Below are positions 42,532 through 51,104 of a stretch of DNA of 64,000 nt, one piece after another. The notes beneath the pieces were generated by a model that ran no database searches, had not been told where the DNA came from, and worked only from the letters and a program-made list of their open reading frames with translations. Positions within the stretch are counted from its first letter, which is position 1. Each line of letters opens with the position of its first letter. Both the position numbers and the translations under genes were made by a program. Origin of the DNA: JBELHO01 sp042091375 (GTDB lineage: Bacteria; Pseudomonadota; Gammaproteobacteria; Enterobacterales; Alteromonadaceae); the NCBI GenBank assembly GCA_042091375.1, contig JBELHO010000002.1, forward strand, positions 62,001-126,000, read 5' to 3'.

Positions 42532-44457
42532 ATGTCAGTTGTTCAAGGTGCATTTTCTGCTACAGGGGTATTGAGTAAAGTATTAACCGGCTACTCGCCT
42601 CGTCAAGCGCAAATTGACATGGCAATGCAGATCGACAAAGTGATCGAGGAGCAGGGGTGCTTAGTCGTTGAAGCGGGTACTGGAACCGGGAAAACCTTTG
42701 CCTATTTGCTGCCTTCGCTGCTTTCCAACAAAAAAGTGATCATCTCAACCGGTACCAAAAACTTGCAAGAACAGTTGTTTTTCAAAGATATTCCACTGAT
42801 AAAAGATGCCCTTGCCAGCAATATTCAGGTGGCTTTACTCAAAGGTAGAGCCAATTACTTATGCCATTACCGACTGGATTTATATGCGCGTGAGCGCGGC
42901 CAACTCGATGCCGAAATGCTAGCTGATTTTGTCAATATTCGCGCTTGGGCAAACACTACTCATGCAGGTGACATTGGCGAATTAGTCAATGTTGCCGAAG
43001 ATTCGCCAATATTTCCCTTCGTAACCAGTACAGTGGATAATTGTTTAGCCAAAGACTGCCCCAATATCGAGGCATGTTTTTTAGTGAATGCCAGAAAAAA
43101 AGCCATTGAAGCCGATGTTGTCGTCGTCAATCACCATTTGTATTTTGCCGACATGGCGCTCAAAGATACTGGCTTTGGCGAACTTATTCCCAAAGCTGAA
43201 GTGGTTATTTTTGATGAAGCCCATCAGATTGCCGATATTGCCACGGAATACTTTGGTGAATCGTTTTCTACTAGACAACTTATCGAGCTCACTGCTGACG
43301 TACTGCAGGTATACCACGCGCAGTTACAGGATGTTAAACAGTTGGGCAAAGCCGCAGAAAAATTGCGAAAAAGTGCACAAGAATTTCGTTTGCTGTTTGC
43401 TTACGATCCACAACGAGGTAATTGGCGAGAAAAAATTAGCACACCGATATTTAGTCAGGCTTTTTCAACCCTTAAAATTGATCTGGACTTCCTCTATCAA
43501 GTGATAAAATTATGCATTTCTCGCAACGAAGCCATTGATAATTGCTATGACAGATTAGTCAATATGCAAACTAAGTATGCTCTGATGGCTAATGTTGATG
43601 TCAACGGCGTCAGTTTCTGGTACGAAACCACGCGCAAACACGTGGTATTGCATTTAACCCCGTTGAGTATTGCCGACAAATTTAAACAAACCATAGATAA
43701 CCCTGAAACGGGCTGGGTTTTTACCTCGGCCACCTTAGCCGTCAATGACAGTTTTACTCACTTTACCGAGCAACTGGGCTTGCAGCAAGCAACTACCCTG
43801 TTGGTGGATAGTCCTTTTGATTACCTAAATCAATCGCAATTAGTGGTTCCGCGCTATTTGCCGCAAGCTAATGACAAGCAAAGAGCACAAGCTATTACAG
43901 AGCTTGCCATACCATTGATAAAAGCCAGTCAGGGCAGTTGTTTTTTACTATTCACTAGCTATCGAATGCTAAACCAAGTCGCTGAATTACTCGCCGAGCA
44001 GCTTGATACGCCATTATTGGTGCAAGGTAAAATGGGCAAGCGTTTATTATTGGACGCCTTTGTTGACGATCCTTCGGCGATCATGTTGGCGACCTCAAGT
44101 TTTTGGGAAGGTGTTGATGTGCGCGGCAATAATTTAACTTGCGTGATCATAGATAAATTACCTTTTGCCTCGCCTGATGATCCATTATTACAAGCGCGAA
44201 GTGAAGATGTTCGCCGTCAAGGGCTCGACCCGTTTAAGGAAATTCAAATTCCGCAAGCTGTGATCGCGTTAAAACAAGGTGTTGGTCGCTTGATCCGTGA
44301 TGTAACTGATCAAGGAGTCATGGTAATATGTGACGATAGATTGGTTAACAGGCCATATGGGCAGGTATTCCTTAACAGTTTACCCAATATGAAACGCAGC
44401 CGTGACCTGCACAATGCTAGCCTTTTCTTGAATAAGTTACACCAATCTGACACTTAA
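42532..44457 (+). CDS. yoaA: YoaA, DinG/XPD-family DNA helicase
   Basis: A 641-residue superfamily 2 helicase closely resembling E. coli YoaA along its length. Walker A is E-A-G-T-G-T-G-K-T, the DEAH box is I-F-D-E-A-H-Q-I, and the C-terminal helicase motif is G-V-G-R-L-I-R-D. Four cysteines (Y-L-C-H, D-N-C-L, K-D-C-P, E-A-C-F) are placed for the XPD-type 4Fe-4S cluster. YoaA works with the Pol III chi subunit to help repair stalled forks. The ATG at 42532 is preferred over the in-frame GTG at 42517. tsaB follows 39 bp downstream, as near it in E. coli. Confidence 0.94.
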   Translation: MSVVQGAFSATGVLSKVLTGYSPRQAQIDMAMQIDKVIEEQGCLVVEAGTGTGKTFAYLLPSLLSNKKVIISTGTKNLQEQLFFKDIPLIKDALASNIQVALLKGRANYLCHYRLDLYARERGQLDAEMLADFVNIRAWANTTHAGDIGELVNVAEDSPIFPFVTSTVDNCLAKDCPNIEACFLVNARKKAIEADVVVVNHHLYFADMALKDTGFGELIPKAEVVIFDEAHQIADIATEYFGESFSTRQLIELTADVLQVYHAQLQDVKQLGKAAEKLRKSAQEFRLLFAYDPQRGNWREKISTPIFSQAFSTLKIDLDFLYQVIKLCISRNEAIDNCYDRLVNMQTKYALMANVDVNGVSFWYETTRKHVVLHLTPLSIADKFKQTIDNPETGWVFTSATLAVNDSFTHFTEQLGLQQATTLLVDSPFDYLNQSQLVVPRYLPQANDKQRAQAITELAIPLIKASQGSCFLLFTSYRMLNQVAELLAEQLDTPLLVQGKMGKRLLLDAFVDDPSAIMLATSSFWEGVDVRGNNLTCVIIDKLPFASPDDPLLQARSEDVRRQGLDPFKEIQIPQAVIALKQGVGRLIRDVTDQGVMVICDDRLVNRPYGQVFLNSLPNMKRSRDLHNASLFLNKLHQSDT

Positions 44458-44496
44458 TTAGTACCTAAAATATCAATAATCAGAAGAGAGAATATC

Positions 44497-45186
44497 GTGA
44501 AATTTTTGGCTCTTGATGCGTCAACTGAAGCTTGCTCTGTTGCCCTATCAATCAACGATCAAGTATTTAGTGAATTTCAGCTGTGCCCACAATCCCACAG
44601 TACCGTATTACTGCCAATGGTAGATAGTGTGCTAAAACAAGCGCAATCTTCGCTATCACAATTAGATGGTATTATTTATGGCCAAGGTCCAGGTAGTTTT
44701 ACCGGTGTGCGCATAGGCACTGGCGTGGCACAAGGACTCAGCTTTTCCGCTGATCTACCTGTTGTTGGCGTATCAACTCTGCAAGCGATGGCGCAACAAG
44801 CACATATTAACTATGCAAAATCATCAGTAATAGCCACTATTGATGCAAGAATGTCTGAAATTTATGCCGGATATTATCAATTAAACAAAGCAGGGATCAT
44901 GTCACCAGTTTTTAAGGATACCGTCATTCCCCCAGCAGCACTGGCTGAATATTTATCGGCTGATACTTGGCCAGCTTATGGCGTGGGAACAGGCTGGGCG
45001 GCTTATCCAACCGAGTTGTCTGGTTTTAAAAACAATCAGCAGCCAGTTGATATTGTTTACCCCGATGCACGGGCTATGTTAGTTATAGGTATGGCTAACT
45101 TTGCGCAAAATGCCACTTCAGCTGAATTGGCACAGCCAGTGTATGTTCGCGATACTGTCTCATGGAAAAAATTGCCCGGTAGATAG
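44497..45186 (+). CDS. tsaB: tRNA threonylcarbamoyladenosine protein TsaB
   Basis: A 229-residue ASKHA-fold protein (E. coli TsaB/YeaZ is 231). It shows L-A-L-D-A-S-T-E-A at the N-terminus and the Y-G-Q-G-P-G-S-F-T-G-V-R-I-G block. It is the partner of TsaD and TsaE in making t6A37 of tRNA. The start is GTG at 44497, with AGAAGAGAG upstream at good spacing. Confidence 0.95.
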   Translation: MKFLALDASTEACSVALSINDQVFSEFQLCPQSHSTVLLPMVDSVLKQAQSSLSQLDGIIYGQGPGSFTGVRIGTGVAQGLSFSADLPVVGVSTLQAMAQQAHINYAKSSVIATIDARMSEIYAGYYQLNKAGIMSPVFKDTVIPPAALAEYLSADTWPAYGVGTGWAAYPTELSGFKNNQQPVDIVYPDARAMLVIGMANFAQNATSAELAQPVYVRDTVSWKKLPGR

Positions 45187-45415
45187 TGGTGCTTTTATCA
45201 TTAAGTGAGCAATGAATACAGGGCCTTACTGGCACCATAAAACAGCTATCGACTGTGTTGCTTTGGCTGTGATCCAATAGGATTCGAGTTGGGAAGCCAA
45301 AACTGATTATTTTTGAACAATATTTTTTGAGCAATTTTGTAAATTGATATTTTTGATCAAGACTTTTTTTTGATCTAGACTTTGCTAAACAACAAAAATT
45401 TGCTAGATTGTGACT

Positions 45416-45772
45416 ATGCAAATAACTAACAACGCCAATGCTCTTAACAGTGCAGCTGCAAGGCTGAAATCAGCTGATCTTGTCTCCAACGTCAACGACA
45501 AAACAAACAAGGCCGAACAGTTACAGTCTGATAATAGCGCGCAACAAGTAACCCAACGCAACCGATTTGATGTTGATCAACAAGCTATTTTGGTGTTTGA
45601 AAATCAACGTGATAACTCAGCCGCGCAAGTTTATGCAAATAACCCAAAAGATACCTTCTACGATCAACCTTCAAATAAAAATCAAACCGCAGTAGCTGCC
45701 TACCAAGCGGTTGATAACATTGCCGAAAGAGCAAGTATCCAGCAATCCTTCGGTATCGATATCCTTGCCTGA
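45416..45772 (+). CDS. Unrecognised Gln/Asn-rich soluble protein
   Basis: A 118-residue protein rich in Gln, Asn, Ala and Asp with no signal peptide or membrane segment. I do not recognise it. The first half looks disordered; the motif R-F-D-V-D-Q-Q-A-I-L-V-F-E-N-Q and the end S-F-G-I-D-I-L-A look structured or conserved. The start at ATG 45416 is better than the in-frame GTG at 45410. The next gene's frame begins inside its 3' end (overlap up to 62 bp), suggesting coupled expression with the M50-type peptidase. It may be a substrate or partner of that protein, but this is a guess. Confidence 0.55.
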   Translation: MQITNNANALNSAAARLKSADLVSNVNDKTNKAEQLQSDNSAQQVTQRNRFDVDQQAILVFENQRDNSAAQVYANNPKDTFYDQPSNKNQTAVAAYQAVDNIAERASIQQSFGIDILA

Positions 45773-46451
45773 AACAACTAATGATGTGACCCGCTCGTTG
45801 ACCTCCTCGCAACCTTTTAATCAAAAGTATCGTCTGTGGCTTATTTTAATTGCCGCGACAATCATAGTGCAAATACCTATTGTTGCCGTGCCATTTAAGT
45901 GGTTTGAAACGTATTTTCACGAGATAAGTCACGGCATAGCAGCACTGCTTACCGGTGGTAATATTGTTAAGATAGAGCTGTTTGCCAACGGTGCTGGTTT
46001 GTGCACAACTCGTGGTGGATCACCGTTAATAATAAGCTATATGGGCTATGCTGGAGCGGCTTTATGGGGGACGTTAATTTATTACACCGCATCTACTCAC
46101 CAAAGAGTAGCGCAAGCGATCAGCGCTTTTATTGCCATACTACTGGCGATAACCTTAGTTTTTTGGGTGGCTGATTTGCTCACCGCCGTTATTGTTGTGA
46201 CCTTGCTAGTGATGACCTTAGCTAAATTTAAATTTTCTAAGTTGTCTTATTTACAAGTAGGGTTGCAATTAACCGGCGCCTTAGTTTTATTGAACAGCAT
46301 TAAGAGTCCTTGGTACTTAATTGATGGACGTCATTTGGGCGATGGAGCGGCTCTTGCTAACACAACCGGTTTACCGGAGATTTTCTGGGTTTTTACTTGG
46401 TTTATTATTGGTATTAGTGGCATTATATTGCTGGTACGAAATCAACACTAA
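45711..46451 (+). CDS. M50-type membrane metallopeptidase
   Basis: A protein of up to 246 residues with about six membrane segments. The zinc motif H-E-I-S-H is in the first membrane region after F-E-T-Y-F, followed by G-I-A-A-L-L-T-G-G, as in M50B site-2-type proteases. A late W-Y-L-I-D-G-R-H-L-G-D-G segment supplies a plausible Asp metal ligand. The start is unclear: TTG 45711 or 45720 would overlap the preceding gene, and GTG 45786 would not; none has a strong ribosome binding site. Its substrate is unknown. It is an insertion in the tsaB-slp neighbourhood. Confidence 0.72.
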   Translation: MITLPKEQVSSNPSVSISLPETTNDVTRSLTSSQPFNQKYRLWLILIAATIIVQIPIVAVPFKWFETYFHEISHGIAALLTGGNIVKIELFANGAGLCTTRGGSPLIISYMGYAGAALWGTLIYYTASTHQRVAQAISAFIAILLAITLVFWVADLLTAVIVVTLLVMTLAKFKFSKLSYLQVGLQLTGALVLLNSIKSPWYLIDGRHLGDGAALANTTGLPEIFWVFTWFIIGISGIILLVRNQH

Positions 46452-46452
46452 A

Positions 46453-46487
46453 TCCATATCCATATCCGTATCCAAATTCAAATTCAA
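46453..46487. repeat. Short hexamer repeats before the slp gene
   Basis: CCATAT-type hexamers followed by AAATTC-type hexamers, two to three copies each, in the 65-bp gap between the M50-type and slp genes. Confidence 0.6.
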
Positions 46488-46516
46488 ATATAAGGTATTG
46501 AACATTAGGTTTTTTT

Positions 46517-47083
46517 ATGAAAAAACAGACTATTTTACCCCTGCTATTTTGTGTGTTATTCGCTGGTTGCGCAATGCTACCGCCTGAATTGCGCGTCGAT
46601 GAAAATACTGCACTAACTACTTTTTCTCAAGTTAAAGACAATCCCGAGAGTGTTCAGGGCGATACCGCTCGCTGGGGGGGCGTTATTGCGCAAGTGACCA
46701 ATAAAGCCGATAATACCGTACTTGAAGTTGTTCACTTTTCGTTAAACTCTTCCAGCAGACCCGTTCAAAAAGATAAAACGTTAGGCCGATTTAAAGTGGT
46801 TTATAAGGGATTACTCGATCCACTCATCTATAAAACCGGTCGAAGTATTACTGCGCTAGGGCAAGTATTACCCTCAGAAGATGGTGTCATTGGCGAGCAC
46901 CAATATCAATACCCTGTGCTGAAAGCCAGTGCTATTCATTTGTGGAAAGATATTGAAAAGGTAGAGACTCGGCTGAGTAATGACCCTTTTTGGTATACGC
47001 CATCATATTGGTACTATCCCCGTGGGCGCTATCCTCGCCCGATAGTGATCAAGCAACCCACTAATAAAAGCGCGACTAAATAG
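46517..47083 (+). CDS. Slp-family outer-membrane lipoprotein (YeaY-like)
   Basis: A 188-residue lipoprotein with lipobox L-F-A-G-C (Cys18). The Slp fold is indicated by the W-G-G-V-I-A-Q-V core, the F-S-L-N-S-S-S-R-P segment and L-G-Q-V-L-P. The end is Tyr/Pro-rich. E. coli YeaY, the family member found next to tsaB and fadD, is the likely orthologue. Role in the outer membrane is not well defined. An alpha/beta hydrolase gene follows 8 bp downstream. Confidence 0.88.
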   Translation: MKKQTILPLLFCVLFAGCAMLPPELRVDENTALTTFSQVKDNPESVQGDTARWGGVIAQVTNKADNTVLEVVHFSLNSSSRPVQKDKTLGRFKVVYKGLLDPLIYKTGRSITALGQVLPSEDGVIGEHQYQYPVLKASAIHLWKDIEKVETRLSNDPFWYTPSYWYYPRGRYPRPIVIKQPTNKSATK

Positions 47084-47091
47084 TCTTAGCA

Positions 47092-47952
47092 ATGAGTCAA
47101 ACTGCTGTCATTGAAAACATCGATTTTACCTTAGCAGGCATTAATATTCACGGCCTTGCTTGCGGCAGTGAAAATGATGATTTGGTGTTATGTCTACACG
47201 GCTGGTTAGATAATGCCGCTAGTTTTATCCCATTAATGACTGAATTAAAGGGCAAGCGAGTAATTGCTATTGATTGGCCCGGACATGGTTGGTCATCGCA
47301 CCGCGATCTTAACTCTCACTATCACTTTATTGATTACGTATACGATTTATTGTCGCTGTTCGAATTAAACCAGTGGCCTAAAATAGCAATTGTTGCTCAC
47401 TCTATGGGAGCTATGGTGGCGTCGGCTTTCACCGCCGCCTTCCCAGAAAAAGTTAGCACCTTGACCATCATTGATTCGATAGGATTACTCAGTGCTGAAG
47501 CTGAGGAAACAACAAAACAATTGCGCCTAGGTATGCAAAGTCGCTTAAAAACCAGCAACAGCAAAAAAACACGGCATCACAGTCGAAAATCAGCAATTGA
47601 CGCGCGAATGGCGGTCTCAGATTTACAATACCCACAAGCTGAATTGATCATTAACCGAGGGTTAAAGCAAATGAGTGATGGTTTGCAGTGGCGATCTGAT
47701 CAACGTTTACGCAATATTTCACCCTACCGTTTTACGTTGCAACAAGCCGAGCAATTGGTAGGCGATTTAATTGTGCCAGTACAACTGATATACGGCGATA
47801 AAGGCTTACCAATGGTAAAGCAAGCTATAAAACACTTTTCACCTTTGATCACCGATTTTCAAAGTCACCAACTGATCGGTGGGCATCATATTCACATGGA
47901 GCAGGCGCAAGCATCAGCAGCGCTTATTTTAACTTTTCTTGCCAATCGTTGA
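47092..47952 (+). CDS. Alpha/beta-fold hydrolase
   Basis: A 286-residue cytoplasmic hydrolase. The oxyanion region is L-H-G-W-L-D-N-A-A-S-F, the nucleophile elbow is A-H-S-M-G-A-M, the acid is probably the Asp of Y-G-D-K-G, and the catalytic His is in G-G-H-H-I-H-M-E. It belongs to the MhpC/serine-hydrolase-like group; ester or thioester substrates are possible. Position between slp and fadD on the same strand suggests a link to lipid metabolism. Confidence 0.85.
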   Translation: MSQTAVIENIDFTLAGINIHGLACGSENDDLVLCLHGWLDNAASFIPLMTELKGKRVIAIDWPGHGWSSHRDLNSHYHFIDYVYDLLSLFELNQWPKIAIVAHSMGAMVASAFTAAFPEKVSTLTIIDSIGLLSAEAEETTKQLRLGMQSRLKTSNSKKTRHHSRKSAIDARMAVSDLQYPQAELIINRGLKQMSDGLQWRSDQRLRNISPYRFTLQQAEQLVGDLIVPVQLIYGDKGLPMVKQAIKHFSPLITDFQSHQLIGGHHIHMEQAQASAALILTFLANR

Positions 47953-48293
47953 ACAACTCAGGCTGCTACGCCCCAATATAAAGCTACAAATCATATCAGC
48001 TTTGCGCTTATTTGATTGACGTAGTAACAATATGCAGCTTTGAATTAACTGTTTATATTCTACTTATTAGTTTAATAAACAATAAGTTAATTTCTAATGC
48101 ATATGAAAGGTCATCGGAATGCTCAGCAATAGTCTAGTCTTTTCAGTAAAAGTGCTAGACATTGGCTTAAGATTGACGATAATGTTATTCAAACACCTGT
48201 TTAAAAAGAAGTGTAGTCATTCGTATCCAATGACAGTGATAAACAACAATTACATAAGTTTTTTGGATGAAGTTGCAAGTAGAGGAAATGGTA
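47953..48293. other. Intergenic region before fadD, 341 bp
   Basis: Contains the palindrome at 48062-48087. A 74-codon frame (48119-48343) overlaps fadD and shows no family features, so I do not call it. No clear FadR operator is seen here. Confidence 0.5.
48062..48087. promoter_or_regulatory. Imperfect palindrome upstream of fadD
   Basis: ACTTATT (48062-48068) and AATAAGT (48081-48087) flank GTTTA-A-TAAAC. The 26-bp element is placed about 210 bp before the fadD start and could be an operator for a fatty-acid regulator, but it does not fit a consensus I can name with confidence. Confidence 0.3.
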
Positions 48294-49949
48294 GTGCAAA
48301 AAGTCTGGTTAGAGAAAAGTTATCCCCCCGGTGTACCTCATGAGATAGATCCCGATAAATATTCGTCATTGGTTGAAATGTTCAATAAATATGTTGGCAT
48401 ATATGCTGAACGACCAGCGTTTATTAATATGGGTGCGGAAATCACTTTTGCTGAGCTTGAACAACAATCTCAGGCATTCGCCGCCTATTTACAACAAGAA
48501 TTTGGTTTAGTAAAAGGCGATAAATTCGCCATTATGGTGCCCAACTGCTTACAGTACCCCGTGGCGCTATTTGGCGCGCTATTGGCAGGTCTGACGGTTG
48601 TTAACGTCAATCCCCTGTACACAGCACGCGAGCTCGAACATCAGCTAAAAGACTCTGGTGCTAAGGCTATGTTGATCATCGAAAACTTTGCTCATACTCT
48701 TGAACAAGTCATAGACAATACCGCCTTAGAAAATGTGATATTAACTTCACTTGGTGATCGACTGGGAACCGTCAAAGGAACCATAGTTAATTGCGCAGTA
48801 AAATACCTTAAAAAAATGGTGCCTGCATTCACCTTAGCTAATACCACGCGTTTTAATACGGTATTGAAGAAAGGCAAACTGTTGACATATACGCCAGTCG
48901 AACTCACTGCTGATGACTTGGCATTTTTGCAATATACAGGTGGTACTACTGGACTGTCAAAAGGGGCGATGTTAACCCATAGAAACATGATGTCGAATAT
49001 GCAACAGTCAAAAGCGACCATCAAACCGCAATTAGAAGAAGGTAAAGAATTAGTGGTAACCGCATTACCTCTTTATCACATCTTTGCCTTAACAGCCAAC
49101 TGCTTACTCTTTCTCACTTTGGGTGGCTCCAATTTATTGATCACCAATCCCAGAGACATGCCGGGATTTGTCAAAGAACTGGCCAAATATCGTTTTTCTA
49201 CCATCACAGGGGTTAATACCTTGTTCAATGGTTTGTTAAATACCCCTGGATTTGCCGATTTAGATTTTAGCGGTTTAAAAGTTGCACTCGGTGGTGGTAT
49301 GGCGGTGCAAAGACCTGTTGCTGAGCATTGGGAAAGTGTGACTAAAACTCGTCTTTTAGAAGGTTATGGCCTAACAGAATGTGCTCCACTCGTGACCTTG
49401 TGTCCATATAATCAAGAAAAATACAGTGGTAATATTGGTTTGCCGGCTCCGTCTACGGACGTGAAAATTATGCTTGAAAATGGTGAGGAAGCGGCAATCG
49501 GTGAGTCTGGTGAAATGTGGGTTAAAGGCCCACAAGTGATGTTGGGTTATTACAATCGCCCTGAAGCAACCGATGAAATCTTAAAAGATGGTTGGTTGGC
49601 CACAGGAGACATTGCTTTTATGGATGAAAATGGCTTTTTCAAAATAGTCGATCGAAAAAAAGACATGATCATTGTTTCTGGTTTTAACGTTTTCCCCAAT
49701 GAAATCGAAGAAGTTGCGGTTTCTCATCCCGGTATTATTGAAGCTGCGGCAGTAGGCGTTGCTCATGAGGTTTGCGGTGAAGAGGTAAAATTGTTTGCGG
49801 TAAGAAAAGATAAATCAATTAGCGAAAAATCACTTATAGAGCATTGTCGCAGTGGATTAACTAACTATAAAGTGCCTAAACACATTGAATTTAGAGATGA
49901 ATTGCCTAAAACCAATGTCGGTAAAATATTGCGCCGAGAGTTGCGCTAA
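48294..49949 (+). CDS. fadD: Long-chain acyl-CoA synthetase FadD
   Basis: A 551-residue enzyme that activates long-chain fatty acids to acyl-CoA at the inner membrane. It aligns well with E. coli FadD from the first residues (Q-K-V-W-L) to the end (G-K-I-L-R-R-E-L). The AMP-binding loop is Y-T-G-G-T-T-G-L-S-K-G, then Y-G-L-T-E-C-A-P and the S-G-F-N-V-F-P-N-E-I-E fatty-acid signature. The GTG at 48294 is chosen because AGAGG lies 8 nt upstream, while it is only 2 nt from the ATG at 48288. A terminator follows. Confidence 0.96.
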   Translation: MQKVWLEKSYPPGVPHEIDPDKYSSLVEMFNKYVGIYAERPAFINMGAEITFAELEQQSQAFAAYLQQEFGLVKGDKFAIMVPNCLQYPVALFGALLAGLTVVNVNPLYTARELEHQLKDSGAKAMLIIENFAHTLEQVIDNTALENVILTSLGDRLGTVKGTIVNCAVKYLKKMVPAFTLANTTRFNTVLKKGKLLTYTPVELTADDLAFLQYTGGTTGLSKGAMLTHRNMMSNMQQSKATIKPQLEEGKELVVTALPLYHIFALTANCLLFLTLGGSNLLITNPRDMPGFVKELAKYRFSTITGVNTLFNGLLNTPGFADLDFSGLKVALGGGMAVQRPVAEHWESVTKTRLLEGYGLTECAPLVTLCPYNQEKYSGNIGLPAPSTDVKIMLENGEEAAIGESGEMWVKGPQVMLGYYNRPEATDEILKDGWLATGDIAFMDENGFFKIVDRKKDMIIVSGFNVFPNEIEEVAVSHPGIIEAAAVGVAHEVCGEEVKLFAVRKDKSISEKSLIEHCRSGLTNYKVPKHIEFRDELPKTNVGKILRRELR

Positions 49950-50013
49950 TGTTTTCAATTTAAGCGATTCATTTGAGCAGTAAAATTCGATCTGTTGAGT
50001 GTCTAATGAAAAA

Positions 50014-50045
50014 AACCAGTTACTTCGTTGCATAAGTAACTGGTT
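50014..50045. terminator. Bidirectional terminator between fadD and yciK
   Basis: A perfect 12-bp stem (50014-50025 with 50034-50045) with an 8-nt loop, followed by TTTTT and preceded by AAAAAA. It lies between convergent genes. Confidence 0.88.
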
Positions 50046-50103
50046 TTTTTGTGAGGGTTTACCTCTGCTGGTAACATACTTGACAGTAATGGCTAGAGAT
50101 TAA

Positions 50104-50841
50104 CTATTGGGCATTAATTATCTGGCCATTAATGCCCTTACTTTCATCAGACATCAAATAAACATACAAGGGCATAATATCTTCAGGGCTGGCAATTTTA
50201 TTTTGATCCTCTGCTGGATAGGCTCTTACCCGCATTGGCGTTGCGGTTGCACCGGGGCGAATAGCGTTGGTTCGCAAACTGGTATTGTCGTATTCGTCAG
50301 CGATCACTTGGGTCAAACCTTCAGTCGCAAATTTTGACACGCTGTATGCTCCCCAAAATGCTCGGCCTCTATTGCCAACTCCTGAGCTGGTAAAAACTAA
50401 AGAACTGTTTTCTGCCAAAAGCATAGTTGGTATCAGTGCTTGCGCCATTAAATGTTGAGCGGTGATATTAACCTGCATCACTTGGTGCCATATTTTTTGA
50501 TCGATTTGCCCATAAGGTGTTAAATCACCTAACATCGAAGCGTTTAATAATGCCCCGTCTAATCGGCCAAATTGATTGCCAATAGTAGCCGCCATATCTT
50601 GGTAGTTTTGCTGGGTTGCTCCGTGCAAATCTAAGGGGATAATTGCCGGTTCAGCACCGCCTTGAGCAAGTATTTGATCGTAAACGGCTTCGAGTTTACT
50701 GACGGTTTTACCCAGCAAAATAACGGTTGCACCTAAACTGGCGTAAGTTAGTGCTGCTTGACGACCAATACCACTGCCCGCGCCAGTGACCAGAATTGTT
50801 TTGTTGTTTAAGCTATTTGCTATAATGGTGTGGTTAAACAT
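50104..50841 (-). CDS. yciK: Short-chain dehydrogenase YciK
   Basis: A 245-residue SDR enzyme with the nucleotide-binding motif T-G-A-G-S-G-I-G, a catalytic Ser in V-F-T-S-S-G-V-G and Y-S-V-S-K. E. coli YciK is 252 aa and lies next to sohB; sohB is also the next conserved gene here, which supports the assignment. Its substrate is unknown. It is transcribed away from the VolA-like gene. Confidence 0.88.
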   Translation of the reverse strand: MFNHTIIANSLNNKTILVTGAGSGIGRQAALTYASLGATVILLGKTVSKLEAVYDQILAQGGAEPAIIPLDLHGATQQNYQDMAATIGNQFGRLDGALLNASMLGDLTPYGQIDQKIWHQVMQVNITAQHLMAQALIPTMLLAENSSLVFTSSGVGNRGRAFWGAYSVSKFATEGLTQVIADEYDNTSLRTNAIRPGATATPMRVRAYPAEDQNKIASPEDIMPLYVYLMSDESKGINGQIINAQ

Positions 50842-50985
50842 AAAAAAGTAACGTTAATATAAAATGACGATTCTACGCTGTGCAAACTCAACTGACGAGT
50901 AAAATCTTATTGATAGTGGCAAAAAAATGATTTTATTGTCGATAAATGCAAAAACAGCTAGCACAAAGCTTATTCTTGGGTTAAG

Positions 50986-51008
50986 TTTAACTGGTCTAAC
51001 AAGTTAAA
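50986..51008. promoter_or_regulatory. FadR-like operator upstream of the VolA-type lipase gene
   Basis: The core AACTGGTCTAACAAGTT (50989-51005) matches the FadR consensus AACTGGTC-N-GAC-N-TGTT at 13 of 15 defined positions. It is embedded in a larger palindrome with TTTAACT and AGTTAAA arms. It lies about 100 bp upstream of the lipase start. VolA in Vibrio cholerae is known to be FadR-controlled, which makes the match more credible. Confidence 0.6.
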
Positions 51009-51104
51009 TTTTTGATATGTTGCATTAACTGTATTAATTTATGCGTCATTAAAATTTAACTTGCACAATATATAAATAATAAGACTAGTCCTTGGGGAGA
51101 TAAA

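Noticed and set aside
48119..48343. A 74-codon frame upstream of and overlapping fadD
   Set aside because: It runs 50 bp into fadD in another frame and lacks any ribosome binding site or family feature.
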